Source: Myxococcales bacterium
Lineage (GTDB): Bacteria > Myxococcota_A > Polyangia > Polyangiales > Polyangiaceae
Reading direction: 5' to 3'
DNA: 34,600 bases
Assembly: GCA_023248745.1 (NCBI GenBank)
Contig: JAHFDZ010000027.1
Span: 1,082-35,681, forward strand
The notes under the pieces were generated by a model. It was not told the origin of the DNA. It saw only the letters and a list, made by a program, of their open reading frames with translations, and did no database searches. Below are positions 1 through 8,390 of the stretch, piece after piece (positions within the stretch are counted from its first letter, which is position 1; the number at the start of each line of letters is the position of its first letter). Both the position numbers and the translations under genes were made by a program.

Positions 1-932
1 TTGGTCCAACTTCGGTCGAGGGAAATCACTCGTAGCACTTCGTCGGGAACGGTTCGGCTTGCGGTGATCCGAATCACCTCGTTCTCTTGGATTTTCGGAC
101 TACGCACTGCTGCGACGGCAACGAGCTTGTTCTTGTCGCGAACCAGGAGCAAACGCTCGGCTGCAGTTCCGAGCATTGCGCGCCGGATTTTTTGCGTGAC
201 CGTCAATTTAGTTAACTGTGCGTACAGAGGAAGAAAACGGTCTTCGACGATTTCTTCGCCGGACACTTCATCGAGTTTGAAAGTGTCCTCTTGCTCGGGA
301 TTCAGATTGGTTTGTGTCGCAACGAAGTGAGTCTCAATGAACAACAGATCGTCCGGCGTCATCTCTTGTTGCGGTTCGATAATGAGCTCACTCAAGATGG
401 CTTGAGCCGCCTCTTTGTAGGCGGGAATGCCGGGCAGATCGAGCTTGTGCCGAACGGCCAGTTCAAGGATGCGATCGGCGGTCGACATCCTCGTGAACTC
501 GTTCATATAGAGTTTCTCGATGATGGCCGGGTGCGCCAGCAAGCGCTCTTCGTTGACGGCAAGCAACTCGGCAACGGCCTCGGAGGCTAGCTCTGCGAGC
601 CCACTGACGGTCTCCGCGGCGAGTTGCGGCAAGCGCAGGATGCGTTCGATGACGTTGGCATCGCGTGCGAATCCCAGCGCAACCCGATGCAGCACCCAAG
701 GTTCGAGCTCGGGGACGAGTGCACCATTGAGAAGTGGCGTAGGGATTGCCTGAAGCGTTTGCTTTGCAAGCTTGCTGAGCGCCTCGTCGTCGCCGTCGGC
801 AATGAAAACGACAACCGCAATCGCGTCACTCGGCCGCAACCCAGGAGCAATGCCCTTTGCCGCCATTTGGCGTAAGGGAAGTGGCGCAGACAAGATTTTC
901 TGCGCCTGTGGCGATAGCGCGGAAACATCCAT
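1..932 (-). CDS. Conserved hypothetical protein of delta/myxobacterial type, 3' end beyond window
   Basis: This minus-strand reading frame is open for 310 codons and runs off the left edge, so it is missing from the ORF track. It starts MDVSALSPQAQKILSAPLPL. ATG 932 has AAGGAT eight bases upstream, a good ribosome binding site. The protein is mostly helical, acidic and leucine-rich. Near the window edge it carries a segment with RAMLGTAAERLLLVRDKN and then a 'KLVAVAAVRSPKIQENEV' stretch ending in DEVLRVI. From memory, similar segments occur in HEAT-repeat-like conserved proteins of Geobacter and myxobacteria; their biochemical role is unknown to me. No catalytic motif, signal peptide or membrane segment is visible. 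It is divergent from the SPFH gene with 82 bp between the two starts, which must hold both promoters. The reading frame is secure; the function is not known. Confidence 0.8.
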   Translation of the reverse strand, partial: MDVSALSPQAQKILSAPLPLRQMAAKGIAPGLRPSDAIAVVVFIADGDDEALSKLAKQTLQAIPTPLLNGALVPELEPWVLHRVALGFARDANVIERILRLPQLAAETVSGLAELASEAVAELLAVNEERLLAHPAIIEKLYMNEFTRMSTADRILELAVRHKLDLPGIPAYKEAAQAILSELIIEPQQEMTPDDLLFIETHFVATQTNLNPEQEDTFKLDEVSGEEIVEDRFLPLYAQLTKLTVTQKIRRAMLGTAAERLLLVRDKNKLVAVAAVRSPKIQENEVIRITASRTVPDEVLRVISLDRSWT

Positions 933-1014
933 GGGGCGTAATCCTTGTAACTACCCGAGTGACAAGGCCTCCTGCCGACCTTACTCTACTCTTCAATCCA
1001 AGGAGCAAATAGCG

Positions 1015-2196
1015 ATGGGCGTCTTTGACTTCGTCCGTAACGGCGTGCGCGAAATGATGATCGCGCGGCCAGACAACCTGAAGCATCTGATCGTCTTCAA
1101 GCATCCCGATCAGAACTTCCCCATGTATTCGCAGCTCACTGTCGACAGCGACGAGTGCGCGGTCTTCTTCAAAGATGGCAAGGTGCAGGGGGTGCTTCCG
1201 CCTGGGCGCCATACGATGCAGACGCAGAATCTGCCGTTCCTCAACAATCTCATCAACAACTTTACGGGCGGCGACGTCTTCATCAGCGAAATCTTCTTCG
1301 TGAAGACGGCCGCGGTGCGAAGCGTGCCGTTTGGCGGCCCCATCGGCGACATGCTCGATCCGCTCACGGGCGAGCAGGTAATCCCGCGTATTTTTGGCGA
1401 GATGAGCGTTGTTGTCACCGACCCCGTTCGCTTCATCGTCGGCTATTCCGGGCAAGCGTCCACGGGCGATAACGACTTTGTCCTCGACTGGATCAAGGGC
1501 CTCTTCATGCAAGGCGTGAAGACCACGCTTGGCTCGCTCTGCGAGGTGGAAGGCAAGAGCTTGCTTCAGGCAACGTCGCTTACGCAAAAGCTCGCGGCCG
1601 CTTTCGTTCAACAAGCACCTGATCTCAATGAGATTGGCATTCGCATCGCGCAAGTCGGCGCGTTTAACATCAACTTCAGCGAAGAAGATCGTCAACGCCT
1701 CGTCGAAGCAAACGCCGAGATTGCCAAAGCGCAGCGAGCCGTTCGCGTTAAGCAAATTGGCATTTCGGGCGCCGCGGCCGACGCTCAAGCCAAGCAATTT
1801 GAGCTCGATCAAAAGTTCCAGCAAGACGCGCGTTATGTGCAGCAGCTTGCGGGCAACTACCAGAACTACGCTGCTGGTCAGGCCATGATGGGTGCCGGTC
1901 AAGGCATGGCCGAGCACGGTGTTGGCGGCGGCGTCGCAGGAATGGGCGCGCAAATGGCGGTCGGCGTGGGCATGGGAAACATGATGAGTGGCGCGATGCA
2001 GCCCAATGCCGCGCAGCCCAATTTTGCACCCCAATATGGGGCGCCTGGCCAACCTCCAATGGCGGCACCACCAGGCGTCGTTGCAGGCGCGCCTGCCGGT
2101 ATGAAAAAGAAGTTCTGCACAGACTGTGGCAGCGAGCTCATGTTCAACGCCAAGTTCTGCGCCGGCTGCGGCGCCAAAGTTGCGCAGGCCGAATAG
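1015..2196 (+). CDS. SPFH-domain protein with C-terminal zinc ribbon (YdjI/virion-core-like)
   Basis: The ORF track starts at 772, but the real start is ATG 1015 (MGVFDFVRNGVREMMIARPD), with AAGGAG nine bases upstream; this gives 393 aa. Residues about 1-290 resemble the SPFH/band-7-related 'virion core protein' family (YdjI of Bacillus), which forms membrane-associated oligomers. A helical segment rich in Ala, Gln and Lys (about 225-280) fits the SPFH coiled-coil arm. It is followed by a Gly/Met/Ala/Pro-rich flexible linker and a C-terminal zinc ribbon with two CxxCG knuckles (CTDCG and CAGCG). No transmembrane helix is seen, so membrane association would be peripheral. Members of this family are thought to act as membrane scaffolds, but the role here is inferred from family only. 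It is divergent from the gene at 1-932. The following small gene begins 36 bp downstream on the same strand and may be co-transcribed. Confidence 0.85.
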   Translation: MGVFDFVRNGVREMMIARPDNLKHLIVFKHPDQNFPMYSQLTVDSDECAVFFKDGKVQGVLPPGRHTMQTQNLPFLNNLINNFTGGDVFISEIFFVKTAAVRSVPFGGPIGDMLDPLTGEQVIPRIFGEMSVVVTDPVRFIVGYSGQASTGDNDFVLDWIKGLFMQGVKTTLGSLCEVEGKSLLQATSLTQKLAAAFVQQAPDLNEIGIRIAQVGAFNINFSEEDRQRLVEANAEIAKAQRAVRVKQIGISGAAADAQAKQFELDQKFQQDARYVQQLAGNYQNYAAGQAMMGAGQGMAEHGVGGGVAGMGAQMAVGVGMGNMMSGAMQPNAAQPNFAPQYGAPGQPPMAAPPGVVAGAPAGMKKKFCTDCGSELMFNAKFCAGCGAKVAQAE

Positions 2197-2231
2197 CGCG
2201 GACTACCTTGTAACGGTCAACGCGGTGAACA

Positions 2232-2498
2232 ATGACGACGGTTGCCCCACTCACTCACGTAGCCTTTGAGCGAAGGCGTAGGGTGGGGCGTTTGTCGTCA
2301 CGCATTTCATCCTTTGTCGTGGCGCTTGTGGCCGCGAGCCAAGTGCAAGCTGGCGGCTGCGGCGTCACGCAGACCGACAAGGGGTTGAACGCGCCGTGTA
2401 CGCGCAAAAAAGATTGCGAGGACGGACTCGTCTGTCTCGATGGGGCTTGCCAGTTTCCCGATGCGTCGGTCGACGGTGGTGAGCTCGCGTCTCGATGA
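2232..2498 (+). CDS. Small Cys-rich exported protein, translationally coupled to the kinase
   Basis: This is an 88-aa protein with a basic N-terminus (RRRRVGRLSSR) and a hydrophobic stretch SFVVALVAASQVQAGGC at about 27-43, which could be a signal peptide ending near AQA/GGC or a lipobox-like site. The mature part carries a six-Cys pattern, 'APCTRKKDCEDGLVCLDGAC', of the Dickkopf-like type often seen in secreted myxobacterial proteins, and ends in a short DASVDGG tail. Its stop codon overlaps the kinase start in an ATGA quartet (2495-2498), so the two are almost certainly translated from one mRNA. A role as an envelope partner or ligand of the kinase's outer domain would fit the coupling, but this is a guess. 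The start at ATG 2232 lacks a strong ribosome binding site and could be internal. I do not recognise a named family for the whole protein. Confidence 0.65.
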   Translation: MTTVAPLTHVAFERRRRVGRLSSRISSFVVALVAASQVQAGGCGVTQTDKGLNAPCTRKKDCEDGLVCLDGACQFPDASVDGGELASR

Positions 2499-4114
2499 GC
2501 GATACGCTTCGGCTGCTGACGTTGTCGCCGGTCATTTGTCCGGTGTGCTCGCAGCGCTATTCAGCCGGGTCGCGGTTTTGCCCGTTTGATGGTGAACCAC
2601 TTGAGGAATTCGAGTGGAATCCAGACGCGGATCCGCTACTGGAAAAAGTGATCGACGATCGTTACAAAGTTGAGTCGGTCCTCGGCGAAGGTGGAATGGG
2701 AAAGGTCTACACCGTGATGCACCTGCGTCTCGGAAGGCCGTTTGCGATGAAAGTTCTTCGCGCCGAGCTCGCGCGTGACAAATCGCTCGCCGATCGCTTT
2801 ACGCAAGAGGCGAGGGCAACGGCTGCCATTAATCACCCGTCAATCATTACGATTAGCGACTTCGGTACGACACCAGAAGGTGCTCCGTACTTCGTTATGG
2901 AACTTCTCGAGGGTCAAACGCTCGCGAAGCTTGTTCGCGCGGGAGGGCCTCTTCCTGCGAAACGCGCAGTTGGTATCGCCGCGAAGGTTGCGGCGGCGCT
3001 TCAGGCGGCTCATTCAAGTGGAGTCGTTCACCGCGATCTCAAGCCTGAGAACATTTTTCTCGCGCAATTTTCCGGCCGCGAAGAGGTCAAGGTACTTGAC
3101 TTTGGTGCATCGAGGTTGCTTGGGTCCAGTCGCATTACGCGCACTGGCGTCATCTTTGGCACTCCCCACTACATGTCGCCGGAGCAAGCGAGCGGCGTAG
3201 ACGTTGACCATCGAGCCGACATCTACGCATTCGGGATCATTTTGTACGAAATGTTCACCGGCAAAGTTCCATTTGAGGCCGAGACATTCATGGGCGTGAT
3301 TACGCAACAGCTCGTTGCGAAGCCAGTGCCGCCGTCGGAGGTTCATCCGTCGGCGCGCGACCTCGGTGTCCTCGAAGACATCACGCTGAGGTGCCTTGAA
3401 AAGCGCCCCGACGCACGCTTCGCGACGATGGGCGAGTTGCGCCACGCTTTGCTTACCGCGACGCCTTCATCACCACGCATGCGAGATTCGTCCGGGAAAG
3501 TACGCGTTGAGCTTGCGAGCGAGCTTGAACTCCCTTCGCTCGCCGAAATTCGAAGTCGATCCGAAGAGCCTATCCGTGTTCCGCGCAATCGCGCGCCGCT
3601 TTACGCGGTTGGCTTCGTTGCGATGCTCGTTGGCATTTTCGGTGCGTGGGTCGCATCGTTAATGTTGAAGTCACGTGCCACTGCCGCGCCGTCAACGCCT
3701 CTCGGCCCCGTGAGCTTTGCCCCAGCGATGAGCGGCGTTGCATCAGTGCCGTCTGCGTCGGCGGTGGCGTCTGCGGCTGTCGATCGCCACGTTCGCGTTA
3801 CGGCGAACGTCGCTGGCGAAATTTGGCAGGCGGGCAAGCCGCTTGGCGCCGTTCCGCTTGAGCTCGTCGCGCCCGCAAAAGGTTCGAGTGCAAGTTACGA
3901 ATTTCGCGCATCTTCCCAAAGGAAAAAGGCTTTCGTTGTTGACGATGCAACAGGTCCGGCTCTCGAACTCGTGATTCCGAATGGCACACGCGCGCCGATC
4001 GGCGCACCCGTCGTCGTCCCCAAGCCCCCAACCACACACGTTACGACGTCGACGCCACCTGCTGGCGGAACGGACGAAGACTTGCTGGAACGCCGTTTGA
4101 AGCGGGTTCCTTGA
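2495..4114 (+). CDS. Transmembrane Ser/Thr protein kinase (PknB/Hanks type) with N-terminal zinc ribbon
   Basis: The 539-aa protein opens with a zinc-ribbon-like motif (CPVCSQRY...CPFDGEPL, residues 15-36). A complete Hanks-type kinase domain follows at about 57-320: Gly-rich loop GEGGMGKV (64-71), the ATP-anchoring Lys in AMKVL (K86), catalytic loop HRDLKPEN (179-186), DFG (202-204), and GTPHYMSPEQ (222-231). All key catalytic residues are present, so an active kinase is expected. A single membrane helix lies at about 369-391. The C-terminal 150 residues, presumably outside the membrane, contain a segment (VTANVAGEIWQAGKPLGAVP) reminiscent of PEGA-type domains in bacterial kinases. The start overlaps the upstream small gene by four bases. 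A REC-DUF4388 protein follows 36 bp after the stop and may be a signalling partner. Such kinases are numerous in myxobacteria and the substrate cannot be read from sequence. Confidence 0.95.
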   Translation: MSDTLRLLTLSPVICPVCSQRYSAGSRFCPFDGEPLEEFEWNPDADPLLEKVIDDRYKVESVLGEGGMGKVYTVMHLRLGRPFAMKVLRAELARDKSLADRFTQEARATAAINHPSIITISDFGTTPEGAPYFVMELLEGQTLAKLVRAGGPLPAKRAVGIAAKVAAALQAAHSSGVVHRDLKPENIFLAQFSGREEVKVLDFGASRLLGSSRITRTGVIFGTPHYMSPEQASGVDVDHRADIYAFGIILYEMFTGKVPFEAETFMGVITQQLVAKPVPPSEVHPSARDLGVLEDITLRCLEKRPDARFATMGELRHALLTATPSSPRMRDSSGKVRVELASELELPSLAEIRSRSEEPIRVPRNRAPLYAVGFVAMLVGIFGAWVASLMLKSRATAAPSTPLGPVSFAPAMSGVASVPSASAVASAAVDRHVRVTANVAGEIWQAGKPLGAVPLELVAPAKGSSASYEFRASSQRKKAFVVDDATGPALELVIPNGTRAPIGAPVVVPKPPTTHVTTSTPPAGGTDEDLLERRLKRVP

Positions 4115-4150
4115 CCTCTGGCCGCACACCTACGATCCTTCTGGGATCTC

Positions 4151-5653
4151 TTGGACGCGCGTACAGTTCTCGTCGTTGATCCCGATCCGCGCGGAGCTGC
4201 AATTCTCGAGCTCAGTCTGCAGCGGGCGGGGTATCTCGTTTCGGTCGTAACCTCGGCTGATGAGGCGGTCGTGCGTCTCGAGGAAGATGTTATCGACCTC
4301 GTCATTTGTGACACCGTTCTCGCTGGCTATGACCGTGGCGACACCGACGGCTTCGCATTGGTAGCGGTGATTCGCGCGCACCCGCGACTTTCGGTTCCCG
4401 TGATCATCCTGTCGTCGAGTTCGGCAGTGGCCGACAAGATAAAAGGCCTCGAGCTTGGGGCGGAAGATTACTTATGTAAACCCTTGTCGGTGCACGAGCT
4501 GCTCGCTCGCGTCCGAGTTCTCTTCGCACGACGCGCGCAGCACGCCATTACGACCGCAACGCGCGCTCAACTGAAAGGCTCGACCGATGATCTGAGCGTC
4601 GTTGACTTGATGCAGACCTTTGAGGTCGCGAGCAAAAGTGGCACCCTGAGGTTACGAAATGGTTTGCTCGAAGCGGTGCTCACGTTTCGTCATGGGGCGC
4701 TCGTCGATGCGTGGCAGGGAAAGCTGACAGGACAAGAAGCAGCATTTCGCGCCATCTTGTGGGGAGAGTCGTCGTTCGAGATCGTGTTCAAGTCGCCCGA
4801 GAATGTTGAACCTAAAGAAAGCGCGATTGGGATGTCGACGGCTGCCGTCATTCTCGAGGGTCTTCGCCGTGCTGACGATTGGGGTCGACTATTGCGGGAG
4901 CTTCCACCGCTAGGTGCGCACCTCAGTGTTCGCGAAGATGAGCTCCTCGATAAGCTTGCCGATATTCCCGACGAGGTTGACGGTATCATTAAGCTGCTTG
5001 ACGGTTCCCGTACGCTGCTAGGCGTCGTTGATGATTCACCTTTCGATGACGTTTCAAGCCTTGAAACACTGGTCAAACTAGCCGCGAGTGGTCTTCTCGA
5101 TGTCGTCAATGAACCTGACGTTCAGCCGATGTCCCTGTCGACCCGCGTTCTGGTGCACGATGCGGACCCTTCATCCAATTGGCTTGTGCCGTTGCCTTCG
5201 AGCGGGGTGAAGCCAGAGTCGAGCGGAGCGATCTCGTTCGCAGTGAGCGATGCAGCCGCGGCGCCAGAGAGTCCAGCGCAAGCTCCTGTTCCCGTAGGAA
5301 AGATCGTACTGCGTCGCGATGAGGCGCGTGTTGACGAAGGTGCTGCGCGCACCAACCGCCCCGATCCGCGTGCCGAACCCATGACGCCGCTTCCGCAACC
5401 GTCGGGACGCGTGGACGTCACCATGCCTTCAGCGCTTGCGCCTGACGGTCTGCGTGAACCAGAAACGAACGTCGAAGTGAGCGGGCTGCCTCCGTCTGAC
5501 GAAGCGCACCGCGATCGTTTGCGCGTCGTTGTATTTGCCGTCCTCGCGCTCACGGCCGGGTTTGCACTCGTGGCGCTGGCGCGTGGGTGTTCTGAGCGTG
5601 CAAAGGCGGGTGACACGAAGCCAGTGCCAGCGACAGTTTCGTCAGCTCGATAG
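4151..5653 (+). CDS. Response-regulator receiver plus DUF4388 (PATAN) protein with C-terminal membrane helix
   Basis: The 500-aa protein begins with a receiver domain (1-128): acidic pocket VVDPDP (D10, D12), phospho-acceptor Asp in LVICDTVL (D54), and conserved Lys in CKPLS (K110). A DUF4388/PATAN-type domain follows at about 140-215 (LKGSTDDLSVVDLMQTFEVA, then SGTLRL), a module common in myxobacterial and deltaproteobacterial signalling proteins. The middle is a mostly helical region and a long Pro/Ala-rich linker. A single hydrophobic helix near the C-terminus (about 464-486, VVFAVLALTAGFALVALARG) would anchor the protein, which is unusual for a receiver protein. There is no DNA-binding domain. 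The start is TTG 4151; no ATG lies in frame between it and the upstream stop, and the ribosome binding site is weak, so the exact start is uncertain. It follows the kinase by 36 bp and is convergent with the downstream permease gene. Confidence 0.9.
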   Translation: MDARTVLVVDPDPRGAAILELSLQRAGYLVSVVTSADEAVVRLEEDVIDLVICDTVLAGYDRGDTDGFALVAVIRAHPRLSVPVIILSSSSAVADKIKGLELGAEDYLCKPLSVHELLARVRVLFARRAQHAITTATRAQLKGSTDDLSVVDLMQTFEVASKSGTLRLRNGLLEAVLTFRHGALVDAWQGKLTGQEAAFRAILWGESSFEIVFKSPENVEPKESAIGMSTAAVILEGLRRADDWGRLLRELPPLGAHLSVREDELLDKLADIPDEVDGIIKLLDGSRTLLGVVDDSPFDDVSSLETLVKLAASGLLDVVNEPDVQPMSLSTRVLVHDADPSSNWLVPLPSSGVKPESSGAISFAVSDAAAAPESPAQAPVPVGKIVLRRDEARVDEGAARTNRPDPRAEPMTPLPQPSGRVDVTMPSALAPDGLREPETNVEVSGLPPSDEAHRDRLRVVVFAVLALTAGFALVALARGCSERAKAGDTKPVPATVSSAR

Positions 5654-5682
5654 GTTCGCTCGTGGCAGTCGCGGCGTTTGGT

Positions 5683-6711
5683 TCACTCGCTTGACTTTTC
5701 GCGCGCGAGCGGATGAAGCCAGTGTCCGAAGATGTCGATAGCCGCCGTCGCCATTACCACAGTGGACGCTGCAACGAAGACAACTCCAATGACCATCGGG
5801 CCATCACGATTGAGCACGGCTTCAACGCCCAAGTGTCCAAGTCCAGGCCATCGGAAGATGCTCTCGGTTACCGCAGCTCCGCCCGCGAGGGAACCGAGTT
5901 CGAGGCCTGCCGCGGTGACGAGCGGCAAGAGCGCGCCGCGCAGCCCATGAACGACAAAAGCGCGCAATCGTGACGTGCCTTTTGCGCGTGCGGTACGGAC
6001 GAAGTCTTGGCTCATCAGCGTGATCAGTTCATCGCGCGTGAGGCGAGCAAAATACGCCGCGCCGTAAAGGCCGAGCGTTAGTGCAGGTAGCGCGATCGAT
6101 CGAACGTGATCCAAAAATGTGTCGCCGAAGCCGTCGAGTGGAAGCCATCTCAGCCGATGCGCAAACAAATATTGCAACAAGACTGCGGTCAAAAATGTCG
6201 GTGCGCTCACGCCCAGCGAGGTAATTCCTGTTAGAAATCGATCGATCCAAGTTCCCTTTTTTGCTGCTGCGATCGATCCTACCGTGACGCCGATGAGTAG
6301 CTGGATCACAATGCCGGCAATCGCGAGCGCCATGCTTCGCGGATAGCGTGTGAAGATGACCTTCGCGACGGGCGCGCGGTGTTGGTAGCTCCTGCCAAGG
6401 TCGATGTGTAATTCGTAACCACGAACGAGTGGAATGACTCGTTCACAGCTTGCGTGTTCGCTCGCTTTTGGGTCGCCTGCGATGTGGACCAATTTTTTTA
6501 GAAAGAGGCCGTATCTGGCAACGATTGAGCGGTCGAGTTGGAGATCTTTGCGAACACGTACAAGATCCGCGGGTCGTGCTTGCGGGCCAGCAACGATGCG
6601 AGCGGGATCGCCTGGCAGCGCAGCCAGCAAGAAAAACGACGCAGAAGCGACGGCGAAGACCACCGCAAGAGCCCAAAATAGGCGACCCATTGCGTGTTTG
6701 AACGTGCTCAC
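5683..6711 (-). CDS. Peptide ABC transporter permease, DppB/OppB type
   Basis: This inner-membrane protein of about 342 aa belongs to the DppB/OppB branch of binding-protein-dependent permeases. It has the N-terminal helix (WALAVVFAVASASFFLL) followed by the family hallmark PGDPARIVAG, about five further membrane segments, and the cytoplasmic EAA loop (FVRTARAKGTSRLRAFVVHG) that contacts the ATPase. The ORF track start (6861) is too long. GTG 6711 overlaps the stop of the upstream binding-protein gene (GTGA), which fits the coupling seen throughout this operon; ATG 6690 is an alternative seven codons in. It is the last gene of a four-gene minus-strand operon. With the DppC-like protein it should form the pore for peptide or related solute import, but no ATPase gene is present beside it. 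The assignment to the family is firm; the substrate is unknown. Confidence 0.92.
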   Translation of the reverse strand: MSTFKHAMGRLFWALAVVFAVASASFFLLAALPGDPARIVAGPQARPADLVRVRKDLQLDRSIVARYGLFLKKLVHIAGDPKASEHASCERVIPLVRGYELHIDLGRSYQHRAPVAKVIFTRYPRSMALAIAGIVIQLLIGVTVGSIAAAKKGTWIDRFLTGITSLGVSAPTFLTAVLLQYLFAHRLRWLPLDGFGDTFLDHVRSIALPALTLGLYGAAYFARLTRDELITLMSQDFVRTARAKGTSRLRAFVVHGLRGALLPLVTAAGLELGSLAGGAAVTESIFRWPGLGHLGVEAVLNRDGPMVIGVVFVAASTVVMATAAIDIFGHWLHPLAREKSSE

Positions 6712-8390
6712 CGACGTGGCCCCAACGAAGAAGGCGTGCCTGTGGTCGATCGATCGAGCCACGTTCGGGCAAAGTTGTAGGAATGAACAGGGTGAGGCGT
6801 GTAACCACGCAAGTAGGGCTGTCGTATCTCGAACGAATGAAGACTCGTTGTGAAGGCCCAAGGTGCGTCCTCAACGAGGATGCGATTGCACGTGCGGTAG
6901 ATATCTTTGCGTCGTTCGGGATCGAATTCGGTGTGTGCGCGCGCAAGCATGCTATCGAGCGCCGGATTGCGATAGAAAGCTGAGTTCGATGACTCGGTCG
7001 CGTTGATCGATGTCGAGCTAAAGAGCGGATCAAGTACGCCGCTTGGGTCGGGAAAGTCTTGTTGCCAACCTTGCGGTGAAATGGCGACGGCACCTTGCCG
7101 CTGGCTGAGCGACAGGTAGCTGGCCCAGCTCACGAGTCGCAGCTCAATTCGTATCCCAATACGGGACAATTGCTGCTGGACCAATTGTCCCGTTTTTTCA
7201 TGGATGCCTAGTGGGTAGACCAAATACGAAATCGTTTTTGGGTAACCTCCTTGACCAGTCTTTGGATCGAACGGATAGCCCGCTCGTCGCATGTGTTCGA
7301 GCGCCTTCTCTAGGTCGAATGTTTGACCTTGAAACGTCGCGTCAACGCCGGGCATCGATTGTGGGAGCGTTGCGGTGTTGACGCTCAGATGAAGCGGGCG
7401 AACCGCGGTGAACGCCTTACGATCGAGCGCTGCGGCAACAGCACGACGCACCTCGACGTTGTCGAACGGTGGCATTTCTGTGTTCATCGACTCGCCGTAG
7501 ACATCGAGGTCGGGGCCTCTTGCGATCGCATCTTGCCACCTTCGATCGCGCGCAAACCGAATCGTGTCCGCATGGGTAAGATCCCTGACGAAATCGAGTT
7601 CACCCACCTCGAACTTGAACCGCTGCGTCGGCGGGTTCATCAGAAAGTGCATTTCGATCGCGTCGAGGTGGGGCAACCCCGGCACGAAGTACATTGGGTT
7701 GCGCACCACGCGCACGAACTGACCCTTTGACCAACCACCGTCGCGAAGTTGAAAGGGACCCGTACCGCAAGGAGCCCAATTGTCAGCAAATTGTGCGCCT
7801 GCAGACTTGCACACCGGTCTCGCGGGCGGGAGGGTCAAGAGGGGCAAAAAAGCCGCATCGGGCGATGTCAGGCGAATCGATAGGAGGTGACTTCCTTCGA
7901 CTTCGATACCGTCAAGGTGTGGAACTTTTTTGTCGGCATATAAATCATAACCAACTACGTTACGAAAGTAGCTCGCGGATGGATTCGGCGTGTCGGGATG
8001 AAGTGCGCGTTCGAGTGAGCGCTTTACGTCCTCGGCTGTAAGGGGCGAGCCATCGTGAAAGCGAACATCTTGCCGAATGAAGAATCGGAAGCGCGTACCG
8101 CCGTCTAGAACCTCCCAACGTTCCGCTAGCTCTGGGACGAGCTTGCCCTGTTCGTCGAACTCAATGAGCGCCGCGAACAAGAATCGGACGAGCGAGCTCG
8201 AAACGCCGTCATTGCACCGTGCAGGGTCGATCGATCGAACGTCGCCGAGGGAAGCAAATCGAAGCGTGCCGCCTGCGCGCGGTGTGTCATCGGCGGGGTG
8301 CCCGACGGGCAGGGGAGCGGGAAGTGCGATGTCGCAACCCAGAACCCCGATTAGCGCGAAGAGAAGGCTAGCCTTTCGGGTCGAGAACAT
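6708..8390 (-). CDS. Oligopeptide-binding lipoprotein of an ABC transporter (SBP_bac_5, DppA/OppA type)
   Basis: The 560-aa protein starts MFSTRKASLLFALIGVLGCD; the hydrophobic stretch ending VLGC is an acceptable lipobox, so it is probably a lipoprotein facing the periplasm. ATG 8390 is preceded by GGAGAGGGA at good spacing, which rules out the longer ORF start at 8570. The mature protein has the usual family-5 solute-binding layout: GGTLRFASLGDVRSIDPA near the N-terminus, RFFIRQDVRFHDGSPLTAED around 150, and the C-terminal AFTTSLHSFEIRQPYLRGY segment. The length matches DppA/OppA relatives. Its start overlaps the end of the DppC-like gene by 23 bases, and its stop overlaps the DppB-like start. 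It should capture peptides or similar solutes for the two permeases. The exact ligand cannot be inferred. Confidence 0.93.
   Translation of the reverse strand: MFSTRKASLLFALIGVLGCDIALPAPLPVGHPADDTPRAGGTLRFASLGDVRSIDPARCNDGVSSSLVRFLFAALIEFDEQGKLVPELAERWEVLDGGTRFRFFIRQDVRFHDGSPLTAEDVKRSLERALHPDTPNPSASYFRNVVGYDLYADKKVPHLDGIEVEGSHLLSIRLTSPDAAFLPLLTLPPARPVCKSAGAQFADNWAPCGTGPFQLRDGGWSKGQFVRVVRNPMYFVPGLPHLDAIEMHFLMNPPTQRFKFEVGELDFVRDLTHADTIRFARDRRWQDAIARGPDLDVYGESMNTEMPPFDNVEVRRAVAAALDRKAFTAVRPLHLSVNTATLPQSMPGVDATFQGQTFDLEKALEHMRRAGYPFDPKTGQGGYPKTISYLVYPLGIHEKTGQLVQQQLSRIGIRIELRLVSWASYLSLSQRQGAVAISPQGWQQDFPDPSGVLDPLFSSTSINATESSNSAFYRNPALDSMLARAHTEFDPERRKDIYRTCNRILVEDAPWAFTTSLHSFEIRQPYLRGYTPHPVHSYNFARTWLDRSTTGTPSSLGPRR

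Noticed and set aside
772-1014. N-terminal extension of the SPFH ORF
   Set aside because: Overlaps the divergent gene at 1-932; the strong AAGGAG and family-like N-terminus place the start at 1015.
826-2052. 408-aa minus-strand ORF opposite the SPFH gene
   Set aside because: It is a mirror frame of a well-supported gene with a good ribosome site and recognisable domains; its product has no domain features.
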